A stretch of DNA of 64,000 nucleotides from Mucilaginibacter_A sp050955045. Lineage in GTDB: Bacteria; Bacteroidota; Bacteroidia; Sphingobacteriales; Sphingobacteriaceae. How positions within the stretch are numbered: position 1 is the stretch's first letter; every line of letters begins with the position of its first letter. The notes beneath the pieces were generated by a model that saw only the letters and a program-made list of their open reading frames with translations, had not been told where the DNA came from and ran no database searches. The DNA lies in NCBI GenBank assembly GCA_050955045.1, contig JBPBQV010000001.1, positions 62,001 to 126,000 on the forward strand. The letters run 5' to 3'. Both the position numbers and the translations under genes were made by a program. This document shows positions 1-8,920 of the stretch, piece by piece.

Positions 1-1359
1 CCAAACACGGCAGCTTATCAAGACAGGTTGTATCTGAACAATGGAAAAGGCGACTTTACTTTAGCAGAGAATGCCTTACCACAAAATTTTACCAGCAAGC
101 TTTGTGTCCGTGCGGTAGATTATAATAAAGACGGTAAATTAGATTTGTTCGTTTCTGGAAGAGTTGAACCCTGGAATTATCCAAAACCGGTTTCCAGCTT
201 TGTTTTCAGGAACGATAGTAAAAACGGACAAGCAAAATTTACAGATGTAACTCAAGCCGTTGCACCAGCTTTAAAAAATATCGGTTTGGTTTGTGATGCT
301 TTGTTTACCGACTATAATAATGATGGCTGGCCAGATTTGGTTTTAGCCGGAGAATGGATGCCGGTTACTTTTTTACAGAATAATAAAGGTGTTTTCAGTA
401 ATAAAACTACAGAATCCGGAATTAGTAATAAACTGGGCTGGTGGAACACCGTTGTTGCAGGAGATTTTAGGCATACCGGCCAGATGGATTATATTGTAGG
501 CAACACTGGTTTAAATACGCTTTACAAAGCCAGCGAGCAATATCCAGTTTATATTACCGCAAAAGATTTTGATAAAAACGGTGGTTATACAGCTATTCCT
601 TCCCTGTTTCTTCCAGATCAAAATGGAGATAAAAAAGAATTTCCGGCTCCGGGAAGAGAAGATATATTGAAGCAGATGATTAGTCTGAAGAAAAAATTTA
701 CCAATTATAAATCTTACGCTACTGCAACCATGGATGAACTTTTAACAGCGGAGCAGAAAAAAGGCACTTTGCGTTTAAAAGCCAATATTTTAGAATCCTG
801 CTATTTAAAAAATAACGGTAACGGGAAATTCACCATTATTCCGTTGCCAAAAGAAGCACAGTTATCAGCCATAAACGGAATGGTTGTGGATGATTTTGAT
901 GCTGACGGAAATTTAGATGTGATCATCAATGGTAACGATTACGGCACCGAAGTTTCAATCGGCAGATATGATGCTTCTAACGGATTATTTTTAAAAGGCG
1001 ATGGCAAAGGCCATTTTAAAACGCTTTCCATTTTAGAAAGCGGTATTTATATTCCGGGTAACGGAAAAGCATTGGTTAAACTGCAAAGCAGTAACGGTAA
1101 ATATTTACTGGCTGCCAGTCAGAATAAAGATAATTTAAAAGTTTTTGAGTTGAAAAACAGTCCGAAAATGATCAAACTTCTACCTTTTGATCTAAGCGCC
1201 ATCATCAAATACAAAAACGGCACTTCTGCCAAACAGGAATTTTATTATGGCTCTTCATTTTTATCGCAATCCGGCAGGTACATCAATATTGATAAAACAA
1301 TTGCGAGCGTTATTATTACTGATACAAACGGACAAAGCAGAGACCTTAAACTGAACTAA
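1..1359 (+). CDS. FG-GAP/VCBS repeat protein, 5'-truncated by the window edge
   Basis: The reading frame is open from base 1, so the gene begins upstream and only the last ~452 codons are present. The visible part holds repeated FG-GAP/VCBS-type segments of the form NNGKGDF, DYNKDGKLDLFVSG, DYNNDGWPDLVLAG and DFDADGNLDVIING. Their Asp/Asn-rich loops are typical of calcium-binding beta-propeller blades. The C-terminal ~80 residues read like the UnbV/ASPIC-type end of CRTAC1-like proteins. In Bacteroidota these are large secreted or surface proteins, often near SusC/SusD genes. No enzymatic residues can be assigned. Four bases separate its stop from the next start, so the two are probably cotranscribed. 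The first ATG-like codon in the window (TTG at 28) is not the true start. Confidence 0.8.
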   Translation, partial: PNTAAYQDRLYLNNGKGDFTLAENALPQNFTSKLCVRAVDYNKDGKLDLFVSGRVEPWNYPKPVSSFVFRNDSKNGQAKFTDVTQAVAPALKNIGLVCDALFTDYNNDGWPDLVLAGEWMPVTFLQNNKGVFSNKTTESGISNKLGWWNTVVAGDFRHTGQMDYIVGNTGLNTLYKASEQYPVYITAKDFDKNGGYTAIPSLFLPDQNGDKKEFPAPGREDILKQMISLKKKFTNYKSYATATMDELLTAEQKKGTLRLKANILESCYLKNNGNGKFTIIPLPKEAQLSAINGMVVDDFDADGNLDVIINGNDYGTEVSIGRYDASNGLFLKGDGKGHFKTLSILESGIYIPGNGKALVKLQSSNGKYLLAASQNKDNLKVFELKNSPKMIKLLPFDLSAIIKYKNGTSAKQEFYYGSSFLSQSGRYINIDKTIASVIITDTNGQSRDLKLN

Positions 1360-1363
1360 AACA

Positions 1364-2683
1364 ATGAAATTATACAGAATATTTACACTGCTGTTTTTAG
1401 GTGGGTTTTTATTGATTAGCTGTAAAAAAACAAAAATAACCGCCATAAAAGAAGCAGAATTACTACATCAAAACGAAGATCAGCTTACCCAGCTGATTAT
1501 TTACGATGTATTTTCGCCGCCGGTTGCTAGTCGCATTTACGCTTATACATCTTTGGCTTCTTACGAAGCAATGCGGTTTCAAAATCCTAAATACACATCG
1601 CTTATACAGCAATTAAAAGGATTTGATCAAATACCAGCGCCAGAAAAAGGCAAAAAATACAATTATGCATTAGCTGCTACACAAGCGTTTTTTACGGTAG
1701 TTCGCAAGGTTACTTTTTCGGTAGATTCACTTAAAAAATATGAAAACCAAGTGTATTCCTCCTTCAAAAACCAAATGGATGACTCTACTTATGCACGTTC
1801 TGTAGCATTTGGAGATCAAGTGGCTAAAGTTATTTTAAAGCGGGCTGCTGCTGATAACTATGGACAAACACGAAGTAAGCCTAAATTTCTGGGCAGTGAT
1901 AATCCGGGAAAATGGCGCCCGACGGCACCGGATTATTTAGACGGGGTAGAATATTGCTGGGGAACAATGAAAACTTTTATGCTTGATTCTTCTTCGCAAT
2001 TTGCGCCGCCGCCGCCACCTCCATTTAGTGAAGATAAAAACAGCACCTATTTTAAACAAAATCTGGAAGTTTATAATCAGGTAAAAAACTTAAACCGAGA
2101 GCAAAAAGACATTGCCCGTTATTGGGATGATAATCCGTTTGTGATGGAGCATTCTGGCCACTTATCGTTTGCCAATAAAAAAATTACGCCCGGTGGACAC
2201 TGGATAGGCATTACAGCAATTGCTTGTAAAAAAACACATGCTGATCCCGTTAAAACAGCACAAGCTTATGCACTTACTTCGCTAGCAATGTTTGATGCTT
2301 TTATTTGCTGCTGGCAAGAAAAATACAAAAGCAGTTACATCCGGCCGGTTACGATTATCAACGAAAAGATTGACCGCAATTGGACACCTCGTTTACAAAC
2401 GCCTCCTTTCCCAGAATATCCCAGCGGGCATAGTACCATCACGCGTTCGGCAGCAGTTGTATTAACCCGTTTATTTGGTGATAATTTCAGTTTTCAGGAT
2501 ACCAGCGATTTAAAATATATCGGTATGAAAAGAAACTTCAAATCATTTGTGCAGGCCGCAGATGAAGCTTCCATCAGTCGTTTCTACGGCGGAATCCATT
2601 ACCGCAACAGTGTAAATGTAGGTGCAGAACAAGGAAAAAAAGTGAGCGATTACATGCTTAGCAAACTTAAGTTACAGCAGTAG
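1364..2683 (+). CDS. Vanadium-dependent haloperoxidase / PAP2-like phosphatase lipoprotein
   Basis: This 439-residue protein begins with a lipoprotein signal (hydrophobic LLFLGGFLLISC followed by KK), so it is probably a lipid-anchored envelope protein. The C-terminal half carries the acid phosphatase/vanadium haloperoxidase signature: an RP pair (YIRPVT), PSGHS near residue 353, and a GGIHYR segment near residue 408 that supplies the last histidine. Members of this family bind vanadate or a phosphate ester in the same pocket, so haloperoxidase or phosphatase activity cannot be told apart from sequence. Pairing with an FG-GAP protein immediately upstream recurs in Bacteroidota. A run of six prolines near residue 213 is a low-complexity insertion. 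Copy 1389-1399 of the TAAAAACAGYA element lies in the signal-peptide codons. Confidence 0.82.
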   Translation: MKLYRIFTLLFLGGFLLISCKKTKITAIKEAELLHQNEDQLTQLIIYDVFSPPVASRIYAYTSLASYEAMRFQNPKYTSLIQQLKGFDQIPAPEKGKKYNYALAATQAFFTVVRKVTFSVDSLKKYENQVYSSFKNQMDDSTYARSVAFGDQVAKVILKRAAADNYGQTRSKPKFLGSDNPGKWRPTAPDYLDGVEYCWGTMKTFMLDSSSQFAPPPPPPFSEDKNSTYFKQNLEVYNQVKNLNREQKDIARYWDDNPFVMEHSGHLSFANKKITPGGHWIGITAIACKKTHADPVKTAQAYALTSLAMFDAFICCWQEKYKSSYIRPVTIINEKIDRNWTPRLQTPPFPEYPSGHSTITRSAAVVLTRLFGDNFSFQDTSDLKYIGMKRNFKSFVQAADEASISRFYGGIHYRNSVNVGAEQGKKVSDYMLSKLKLQQ

Positions 2684-3089
2684 AAGAAGTTTTTATAATT
2701 GCGTTTTGTGGTGCAATGCTTCTTTTATCAACATTTTTTAAGTAAACTGTAATTTAAAAAATTTATTACTGATAGAAATAATTGGATGGTTTTAAAATCT
2801 CCGTAAAATATCCTTGATAATATTTTAAATGCTTCTTTTAAGGATAAAATTTGCGCAATAAAAAAACCACCTTAAAGTTTTTAAGGTGGTTTTTTTGTAG
2901 TTAAACTTAATTAATAACGTTTAACTACAATCCCGAAATTTCAACCAAGTAATGATCAAAACATAAATCAAATAAAAACCTATTTTTTTTATGTTAAGTA
3001 TTTATATATTTTGAGTTATTAAAATAAGTAGCTGCATTACTAACTGATAAAAACCCTTTTATTTGTTTTCTGCATACACCCAACAAATC
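2684..3089. other. Intergenic region with two element copies and a terminator
   Basis: This 406-base gap holds two reverse-oriented copies of the TAAAAGAAGYA element (2717-2727 and 2830-2840) and a strong hairpin (2861-2897). The remaining bases are A/T-rich, and I see no gene in them. The promoter of the downstream DUF6766 gene presumably lies in 2930-3080, but no convincing TAnnTTTG box was identified. Confidence 0.6.
2861..2897 (+). terminator. Intrinsic terminator after the haloperoxidase gene
   Basis: A perfect inverted repeat (2861-2875 with 2881-2895) has a five-base loop. The core is CCACCTTAA/TTAAGGTGG with A-tracts outside on the left and a run of T on the right. It is a classic rho-independent terminator for plus-strand transcription, and the A-tract side would serve the opposite strand too. 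Confidence 0.9.
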
Positions 3090-3764
3090 ATGCCCGTAAA
3101 CCTAGCAAACAAACGCTCTTTTTTATACCGCAATGGTTTAACTATTGTGTTTATGTTGCTTTTTGCAATTACTCTAGCTGCACAAGCCTTAACCGGTTGG
3201 AAAGAAAACAACCAGGATATACAGCAAAAAGGTGGTACCGAAATTAACCTTACGGCTTATTTAACTACTGGGCATTTCGTTTCGGCTACTTTTGAAAACT
3301 TTCAGAGTGAATTTTTGCAGATGGCCCTTTACGTGCTACTAACTGTTAAACTACGTCAGGAAGGATCCTCCGAATCAAAAAATTTAGATGAGGAGGAAGA
3401 AGTTGACCGCGAACCAAAACCTAATGCAGATGCGCCCTGGCCCGTTAAAAAAGGCGGTTGGATATTAACATTATACAGCTATTCTTTATCCATTTGTTTC
3501 TTTGTTTTATTCGGAATTAGCTGGGTACTACATTTGTTAGGCAGCTGGCACGATCATAACGACCAGCAGTTATTAAACCATCAATCAGCTGATAGTTTAA
3601 TCGCATTTGTGGCAATGCCTACTTTTTGGTTTGAAACTTTCCAGAACTGGCAGAGTGAGTTTTTATCTGTAGCGGCCATTGTTTTTTTCACGATATATCT
3701 TCGGCACAAAGGTTCGCCGGAATCAAAACCGGTTGATGCGCCTCATTCAGAAACCGGCAACTAA
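3090..3764 (+). CDS. DUF6766 family membrane protein
   Basis: The ATG at 3090 (MPVNLANKRS) is preferred over an in-frame TTG at 3063, because family members begin just before the FLYRNG segment. The protein (224 residues) is an internal duplication. Each half has a hydrophobic helix, an acidic loop, an F(E/Q)N-x-QSEFL segment, a second helix and an LR-x-x-GS-x-ESK end. Four membrane helices are expected. This matches the family now called DUF6766, found in many soil bacteria and of unknown function. The acidic linker DEEEEVD near residue 105 separates the halves. It stands alone between a terminator and a convergent histidine kinase gene. Confidence 0.75.
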   Translation: MPVNLANKRSFLYRNGLTIVFMLLFAITLAAQALTGWKENNQDIQQKGGTEINLTAYLTTGHFVSATFENFQSEFLQMALYVLLTVKLRQEGSSESKNLDEEEEVDREPKPNADAPWPVKKGGWILTLYSYSLSICFFVLFGISWVLHLLGSWHDHNDQQLLNHQSADSLIAFVAMPTFWFETFQNWQSEFLSVAAIVFFTIYLRHKGSPESKPVDAPHSETGN

Positions 3765-3804
3765 AAAACATTGGTAAAAGAAGTATCAGTTTTTTGATAA
3801 GTGC

Positions 3805-5160
3805 TTATTTAACAGAAGCAATTATTTCGCTTTCCGGACTGCTGGAGTTTACTTGCTTTATAACACTTTTTGGCTCATCGGCTATTTTCAGCTTAAAATA
3901 AAAAGTTGTTCCTGCACCATTATTACTTTCAAAACCGATGGTTCCGTTTTGTAGTTCTGCAAATTCTTTACACAAAACCAAGCCCAAACCTGTGCCTTTT
4001 TCCTGCTTGGTTCCATAAGTAGAATTTGTTTTAAGCGAAAAAATATTAGCTTGCTGATCTAATGCAATACCAACACCATTATCACTAATCATGATTTTAC
4101 AATGCTGGTGCTCCAAACTACAACTGATTTTAACTTGGCCACCAGGCAAAGTAAATTTTACGGCGTTGTTAATCAAGTTTCTAATCATAATCTGGATCAT
4201 ATCCTGATCAGCAATTAAATAAACAGCCTCAGGCAGCAAATTGGCAATCTCAATACCTTTTTCCATTGCGGCAACTTCCGTAATGTTTAAAACAGGCGCA
4301 ATCGTTTCTTTCAGGTTTAAAGTAGTTAGTTTTACTTTAACACCATCCATCTGGTTCATGCTCCAGTAAAGCAGATTTGATAGTAGCTGGTCGGTATTTT
4401 TTGTTTTGGATAGCAGCTCCTGTTCCATTCGTTTCTTTTCCTCTTCCGAAAATTTAAACTCGTTCAAAATCTCCAGATAATTTTGGATAGAAGCTAAAGG
4501 CGAGCGCAAATCATGTGCAATAATAGATAGTAGTTTGTCTTTGGTTTGATTAACGTTTGTTAGCTGTCTGGCTTTTTTTTCCAGTAATATTTTTTGCTGA
4601 TTATAGGTATTTTTAAGATAAACCGTAACCAAACCTATAAGCCAAATAATTGCCAGATAACTATAACCCATATCAGCAAAACGATTGAACCTATTCGAAT
4701 AATTACTTTTAACAAGGTTTGGATAGTAATAAGAAACCGTTAACAAAACAAATACAACTGAAGAATTTAAGATTAGCCAAAAAAAATGTTGCCGTTTAGG
4801 AGAAATAGCAATCAGCAGAAAAAGTAATAGTATAAAAACAAGTAGTGTTGGTCCGTTTATCCCGGAGTTATAATAAAAATTAACTATAAAAACAGCATTT
4901 CCAATCAACCCAAAAAGTAGAACAGCCACCTTTAGATTTTTCTTTATCCTGTTGATATAATACAATGCCGCTGCAATTACAGATGTTAGCAACATTAGCA
5001 CAGCCAGCAAATGCAAGCCCATTATATAATTAAAAAAAGCATTGATACTTAATACAGCAGCAATAATAAGAGAGACGGTGTTAAAAATTCGAGATTCTAT
5101 TCTATTAGAAATCGGAATACCGATTAATGTTTCAGTCAGTATTCTTACTTTATAGCGCAT
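3805..5160 (-). CDS. Membrane sensor histidine kinase
   Basis: The start is taken as the ATG at 5160 (MRYKVRIL), four codons inside a longer TTG-started frame. The protein (451 residues) has six hydrophobic segments in its first ~200 residues. The HisKA helix follows, with IIAHDLRSPL and phospho-acceptor His near residue 216. The HATPase domain follows, with N-box NLINNAVKF, DNGVGI and GTGLGLVLC. The input domain has no recognised extracellular sensor, so the membrane helices may do the sensing. A single-domain receiver gene lies divergently 253 bases away and is the natural candidate partner. The ligand cannot be told from sequence. Confidence 0.88.
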   Translation of the reverse strand: MRYKVRILTETLIGIPISNRIESRIFNTVSLIIAAVLSINAFFNYIMGLHLLAVLMLLTSVIAAALYYINRIKKNLKVAVLLFGLIGNAVFIVNFYYNSGINGPTLLVFILLLFLLIAISPKRQHFFWLILNSSVVFVLLTVSYYYPNLVKSNYSNRFNRFADMGYSYLAIIWLIGLVTVYLKNTYNQQKILLEKKARQLTNVNQTKDKLLSIIAHDLRSPLASIQNYLEILNEFKFSEEEKKRMEQELLSKTKNTDQLLSNLLYWSMNQMDGVKVKLTTLNLKETIAPVLNITEVAAMEKGIEIANLLPEAVYLIADQDMIQIMIRNLINNAVKFTLPGGQVKISCSLEHQHCKIMISDNGVGIALDQQANIFSLKTNSTYGTKQEKGTGLGLVLCKEFAELQNGTIGFESNNGAGTTFYFKLKIADEPKSVIKQVNSSSPESEIIASVK

Positions 5161-5413
5161 AAGTTTTGTCAAATGGAATCAGTAATAATGAGAAGTGCTT
5201 ATTAATCAATCATTTTACGAAAAGATTAAAATCCAGGTTTCGTAATACTATGATCAACAAAAAAAGCATTTGATGTAAAGCCAAAAAATAAATTGCTTTA
5301 ATACTGAAAACAATCCGTTTTGTTTTATAACTCTTGCTTGATGCACTTTAATAACCTTAATAATTGTAATCCGTAGTACAACAGCTAACTATTAAATTGA
5401 TAAGCAAACTTCA

Positions 5414-5839
5414 ATGTTAAACCTCTCCTCAGAAAATTTATCAGGTTCGGTGTTGGTTGCAGATGATAATGCGATAAACCGCACGCTGGCAAAAAAGCTG
5501 TTTTTTAAGTGGAAAATTGAAGCTGATTTTGCAGAAAATGGCATGGAAGCTTACGAAATGGTTTTTCAAAAAGATTATGATTTGATTTTAATGGACATGC
5601 ACATGCCGGTAATGGACGGCTTGGAAGCAACCCAAAAAATAAGGTTGCTGTCCGATGAAAAGTATCAAACGTTACCGATAATTGCTTTAACCGGCAGCGT
5701 TTTTGACATGGATTTAGAAAGTTTATATCAATATGGCTTAACAGATTATTTTTTAAAACCATACACACCCGAAGGGCTTTACAACAAAATTAAACCTTAC
5801 TTAAAATTAACCGATAGTTTTTATCCTACAGAAGAATAA
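5414..5839 (+). CDS. Single-domain response regulator receiver
   Basis: The 141 residues form one CheY-like receiver with acidic pair D17/D18, phospho-acceptor D61 (LILMDMHMPVMDG), the conserved Thr in IALTGS and Lys in FLKPY. There is no DNA-binding or enzymatic output domain, so it must act by protein contact or phosphotransfer. MPVMDGLEAT is typical of receivers attached to hybrid kinases. Divergent placement beside the histidine kinase at 3805-5160 suggests a pair, but phosphotransfer between them is inference. Confidence 0.88.
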   Translation: MLNLSSENLSGSVLVADDNAINRTLAKKLFFKWKIEADFAENGMEAYEMVFQKDYDLILMDMHMPVMDGLEATQKIRLLSDEKYQTLPIIALTGSVFDMDLESLYQYGLTDYFLKPYTPEGLYNKIKPYLKLTDSFYPTEE

Positions 5840-5982
5840 AATTTTGTTACTAAAAAAAGCATTTATACAAACGCTTTTCTCTACCAGAAACAAAATTTAT
5901 GCTGCTAAAAAGAGTATCGTTTTTGGTTTTAGTGTTTTTAATAAAGCTAAAAATTTAGTGCTTTATAAACTTGTTTGTAATC

Positions 5983-6015
5983 AAAAAAGCTTCCCTAAAT
6001 TCAGGAGAGGCTTTT
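5983..6015 (-). terminator. Terminator after the DUF6600 gene
   Basis: An imperfect inverted repeat has AAAAGCTTCCCT on the left and AGGAGAGGCTTTT on the right. It gives a hairpin whose minus-strand transcript ends in a U-run. It lies 28 bases beyond the TGA at 6043-6045, which would end the DUF6600 frame if the TAA at 6124-6126 were read through. It could also stop plus-strand transcripts from the receiver gene. Confidence 0.6.
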
Positions 6016-6042
6016 AACAATACGTATTTACAAACTCTAACT

Positions 6043-6123
6043 TCAGTTATTACTACGTATGGGTACTTCCTGACGGGCCGGGCGTTGCGGCCGTTCTTGC
6101 TGCTGGTTTTGTGGTTGACTGCG
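6043..6123 (-). pseudogene. Stranded in-frame C-terminal tail of the DUF6600 gene
   Basis: These 26 codons plus a TGA follow the premature TAA without a frame change. They keep the Gln/Arg/Pro composition of the upstream repeats. No start codon or spacing suggests independent translation. A terminator hairpin follows at 5983-6015, as expected for the original gene end. Confidence 0.6.
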
Positions 6124-7617
6124 TTACTGCGTTTCCTGCTGACGTTGTTGTATTTGTTGTTGGTTGCGCTGACTTTGTTCCGCTTGCTGCTGATTACGTT
6201 GCTGCACTTCCTGCTGACGTTGTTGTATTTGTTGTTGGTTGCGCTGACTTTGTTCCGCTTGCTGCTGATTACGTTGCTGCACTTCCTGTTGGCGTTGCTG
6301 CATTTGCTGTTGGTTGCGTTGGTTTTGTTCAGCTTGCTGCTGATTGCGTTGCTGCATTTCCTGCTGGCGTTGTTGCATCTGCTGTTGGCTGCGTTGGTTT
6401 TGCTCAGCTTGCTGCTGTTGCTGCGCTTGGTTTGGTGCTTGTATTTGATTGTTTGGTGTACGGACTCTGTTACGATCAAACCCACTTTCCGGGCGGCCAG
6501 AATTATTGGGTTGTCCGTTTTGGTTTTGAGCAGGTTGATTAGGGAAACCACTTCTTACTGGCCTGTTAACCGGGTTAGAAGGATCATTACCGTTTGCACC
6601 TTGCACGCCGTTTGTAGTATTGTTTAAATTTGGGTTGCGTTGCGGAAATTGGTTTCCGTTAGATGAATTAGTGTTATTACCTCTGCTTCTGCCATAACCA
6701 TTATTACCGTTTCCATAATTATTGCCTTGTATAGCACTATTGCCAGAGTTTATTGGTTGGCGTGGATTATTAAAACCAGAATTCCGATTATCATTATTAA
6801 TTCCATTTCCGTTAATGTTACCTCTGCTATACACACGGTTTGGCGTCGGGCGGTTGTTATCATTTCGGTTTCCGGCTATTTCCGGTCGGTAAATACTTAA
6901 AGTATTATTGCGAATTCTTGCTCCACCAGGACGCTTGATGTTATTGATGTTGTAAATATTAATAGGAGAATTGGTATATCGGCGAACGTCATCCAAACGC
7001 GGTCCGAAGATATATCTGCGGTTATTGTTGCTGTAAATGTTATTAATAATTCTTGTATTTTGGATAATGCTATAATTCCTTCCGTAAGGAACATAATATT
7101 GATTTATATTTCGTGCATAAACATATCGGCGCGGCGCGAAAACCCAATAATTATCCGGCTCATAATAGTTTGATCCAAAAGAAATATCAATATCAATTCC
7201 CGGCCCAAGCGGTGCCCATCCATAGTAATCATCGCCTGTACGCCAATTTACCCAAGCCGGTCCCCATTCTGTTCCCGGAATCCATTCCCATCCATAATCT
7301 TCCGCAAAGCGCCATCTTCCATAATGGAAAGGTGCCCAGCCCCAGTCATAATCAGAAACCCAGGTATTGCCATATTCGGTGGCTACCCAATGTCCGTCTG
7401 TTGCGTAAGGTTTAAAATCCGGACCGGCATCCGGCAACCAAACGTAACCCAATTCCGGGTCTTCCATCCATTGTCCGTAAGGTTCCAATTCATCATAAAA
7501 AGTCTGAAATGTAACCGAAACTCCTGGCTGTGCCTGTGCAGTTTTGATATTAAGACAGAAAATTATAGCTAAAACCAGCATTGTGCCAGCAAGTGCTTTT
7601 GTAAATATTTTTAACAT
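6124..7617 (-). CDS. DUF6600 envelope protein with Gln-rich repeats, possibly truncated
   Basis: The start ATG at 7617 gives a signal peptide (MLKIFTKALAGTMLV... ending AQA|Q); a longer frame to 7674 adds 19 unlikely residues. Residues ~30-190 contain the aromatic DUF6600 pattern (FQTFYDELEPYGQW, GYVWLPDAG, WGWAPFHYGRW, EWGPAWV). An Asn/Gly/Arg-rich middle and a Gln tail of about three 25-residue (75-bp) repeats follow. The function is unknown; homologues are secreted proteins of Bacteroidota. The frame stops at TAA 6126-6124, exactly where the repeat would place CAA. After that stop the same frame continues as a Gln-rich peptide (RSQPQNQQQERPQRPARQEV...) for 26 codons to TGA at 6045-6043. 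This looks like a C-to-T nonsense change or a sequencing error. The affected region is the disordered tail, so function may survive. Confidence 0.78.
   Translation of the reverse strand: MLKIFTKALAGTMLVLAIIFCLNIKTAQAQPGVSVTFQTFYDELEPYGQWMEDPELGYVWLPDAGPDFKPYATDGHWVATEYGNTWVSDYDWGWAPFHYGRWRFAEDYGWEWIPGTEWGPAWVNWRTGDDYYGWAPLGPGIDIDISFGSNYYEPDNYWVFAPRRYVYARNINQYYVPYGRNYSIIQNTRIINNIYSNNNRRYIFGPRLDDVRRYTNSPINIYNINNIKRPGGARIRNNTLSIYRPEIAGNRNDNNRPTPNRVYSRGNINGNGINNDNRNSGFNNPRQPINSGNSAIQGNNYGNGNNGYGRSRGNNTNSSNGNQFPQRNPNLNNTTNGVQGANGNDPSNPVNRPVRSGFPNQPAQNQNGQPNNSGRPESGFDRNRVRTPNNQIQAPNQAQQQQQAEQNQRSQQQMQQRQQEMQQRNQQQAEQNQRNQQQMQQRQQEVQQRNQQQAEQSQRNQQQIQQRQQEVQQRNQQQAEQSQRNQQQIQQRQQETQ
6130..6412 (-). 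repeat. 75-bp tandem coding repeats (Gln-rich)
   Basis: Units of 75 bp start at about 6139, 6214 and 6289, with a partial fourth. The first two are nearly identical and the others diverge at third positions and in a few residues. They encode 25-residue units built from QQRQQE, QQRNQQQAEQ and QRNQQQ. Such arrays change copy number easily by slippage or recombination. Confidence 0.85.
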
Positions 7618-7808
7618 TTTATTAAATTTTTCAGGTTGATTGGTAATGATGATTTGACTGTTTGTAAACCTCATCGTTTAACAAACTGCAATTTATTAGC
7701 AGATACTTCTTTTATAGAATGTTTTTTAAAATGCATCTACACATTTTCTTAACATTCCGGCAACAATTACAACAGAATAAGTAATTTTATCCACAAATTG
7801 CTCTTAGT

Positions 7809-8771
7809 ATGAAAACTGTAAATATCCCGCGTGTTGATTTAAACACGTATATAAATGGCTCCGCAGCAGATAAAAAAAACTTTTCTAACGAAATTGGCCG
7901 GGCTTTTAACGATACCGGTTTTATTACAGTTAGCAATCATGGTTTAAGTAAAGAACTTATTACCAAATTATACGAGCAGGTGCAACAGTTATTTTCGTTA
8001 CCAGATGAAATCAAATTCGGATACGAAAAACCAGAACTTGCCGGACAGCGCGGTTACACCAGCAAAGGCCGCGAAAAAGCAAAAGATGCCAAAACACCGG
8101 ATTTGAAAGAATTTTGGCAAATCGGACAAACAGTGACCGATCATGATCCGGTAAAAGAGCTTTATCCCGATAATTTAGTGGTAAAAGAACTACCGGAATT
8201 TAATCCGATAACGCGAGAAGTTTATCAAAAATTAGAACTTGCAGGCGAACATCTGCTGCGCGCCATTGCCGTTTATCTGGAACTTCCTGAAAATTATTTT
8301 GAAGATAAAGTGCACAATGGCAACTCTATTTTGCGCGGTATCCATTATTTTCCAATTGAAAATCCGGAGTTGGTTGCCGATGATGCGGTTCGTGCCGGTG
8401 CGCATGAAGATATCAACCTGATCACTTTGTTAATTGGTGCAAGTGCCGACGGACTGGAAGTTTTAACCCGTGAAGGCAAATGGTTTCCGGTAAAAGCGCA
8501 CGGCGAAGATATTGTGGTAAACGTAGGCGATATGCTGCAGCGTTTAACCAATAACAAACTACGTTCTACCACGCACCGTGTGGTTAATCCTCCACGCGAA
8601 CTAATGCAAACTTCCCGTTATTCGGTGCCGTTTTTCCTTCACCCAAAAGCAAACGTAAGCTTGGCTTGCTTGGAAACTTGTATTGATGAAGCCCATCCAA
8701 AAGCTTATCTGGATGCTACCGCTGGCGAATATTTAGATGAACGGTTAAGGGAAATTGGCTTGAAAGCTTAA
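7809..8771 (+). CDS. 2-oxoglutarate/Fe(II) dioxygenase, isopenicillin-N-synthase-like
   Basis: The 320-residue protein has the DIOX_N domain (VDLNTYINGS..., FNDTGFITVSNHGL) followed by the 2OG-Fe(II) double-stranded helix. The iron ligands are visible as H199-x-D201 (AHEDIN) and H256 (TTHRVV). R270-x-S272 (SRYSVPFF) should bind 2-oxoglutarate. The family includes isopenicillin N synthase, gibberellin oxidases and many bacterial enzymes of unknown substrate. No neighbour suggests a pathway; it appears monocistronic, with element copies on both sides (7704, 8785). Confidence 0.87.
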   Translation: MKTVNIPRVDLNTYINGSAADKKNFSNEIGRAFNDTGFITVSNHGLSKELITKLYEQVQQLFSLPDEIKFGYEKPELAGQRGYTSKGREKAKDAKTPDLKEFWQIGQTVTDHDPVKELYPDNLVVKELPEFNPITREVYQKLELAGEHLLRAIAVYLELPENYFEDKVHNGNSILRGIHYFPIENPELVADDAVRAGAHEDINLITLLIGASADGLEVLTREGKWFPVKAHGEDIVVNVGDMLQRLTNNKLRSTTHRVVNPPRELMQTSRYSVPFFLHPKANVSLACLETCIDEAHPKAYLDATAGEYLDERLREIGLKA

Positions 8772-8821
8772 GTTTTTATACTGATAAAAGAAGCATCAGA
8801 AAAACTGTGTACTTCGCTCAC

Positions 8822-8909
8822 TGTTATTTCGACCGAAGGGAGAAATCTTCTTTAAAGCAATAAAAAGCATTTTCAATTCATGAAGATCTCTCCTACCGTT
8901 GAGATAACA
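8822..8909. repeat. Dispersed intergenic palindrome (REP-like)
   Basis: The left arm 8822-8850 (TGTTATTTCGACCGAAGGGA, then GAAATCTTC) is mirrored by 8882-8909 (GAAGATCTCTCCTACCGTTG, then AGATAACA) with several mismatches. The spacer is about 31 bases. Similar palindromes built around TCATTTCGACC...GAGAAATC are common between genes in many Bacteroidota. It may act as a terminator or be a REP-like relic. Confidence 0.65.
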
Positions 8910-8920
8910 AAACGCCAACA

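Noticed and set aside
6130..6412. CRISPR-like periodicity
   Set aside because: The 75-bp units are contiguous, in one coding frame and without unique spacers; no cas genes are present.
5955..6627. Long overlapping reading frames on both strands in the Gln-rich repeats
   Set aside because: They are other-frame shadows of the 75-bp CAG/CAA repeats, with Leu-, Val- or Ser/Asn-only composition and no start context. One minus-strand frame merely runs over the stranded tail.
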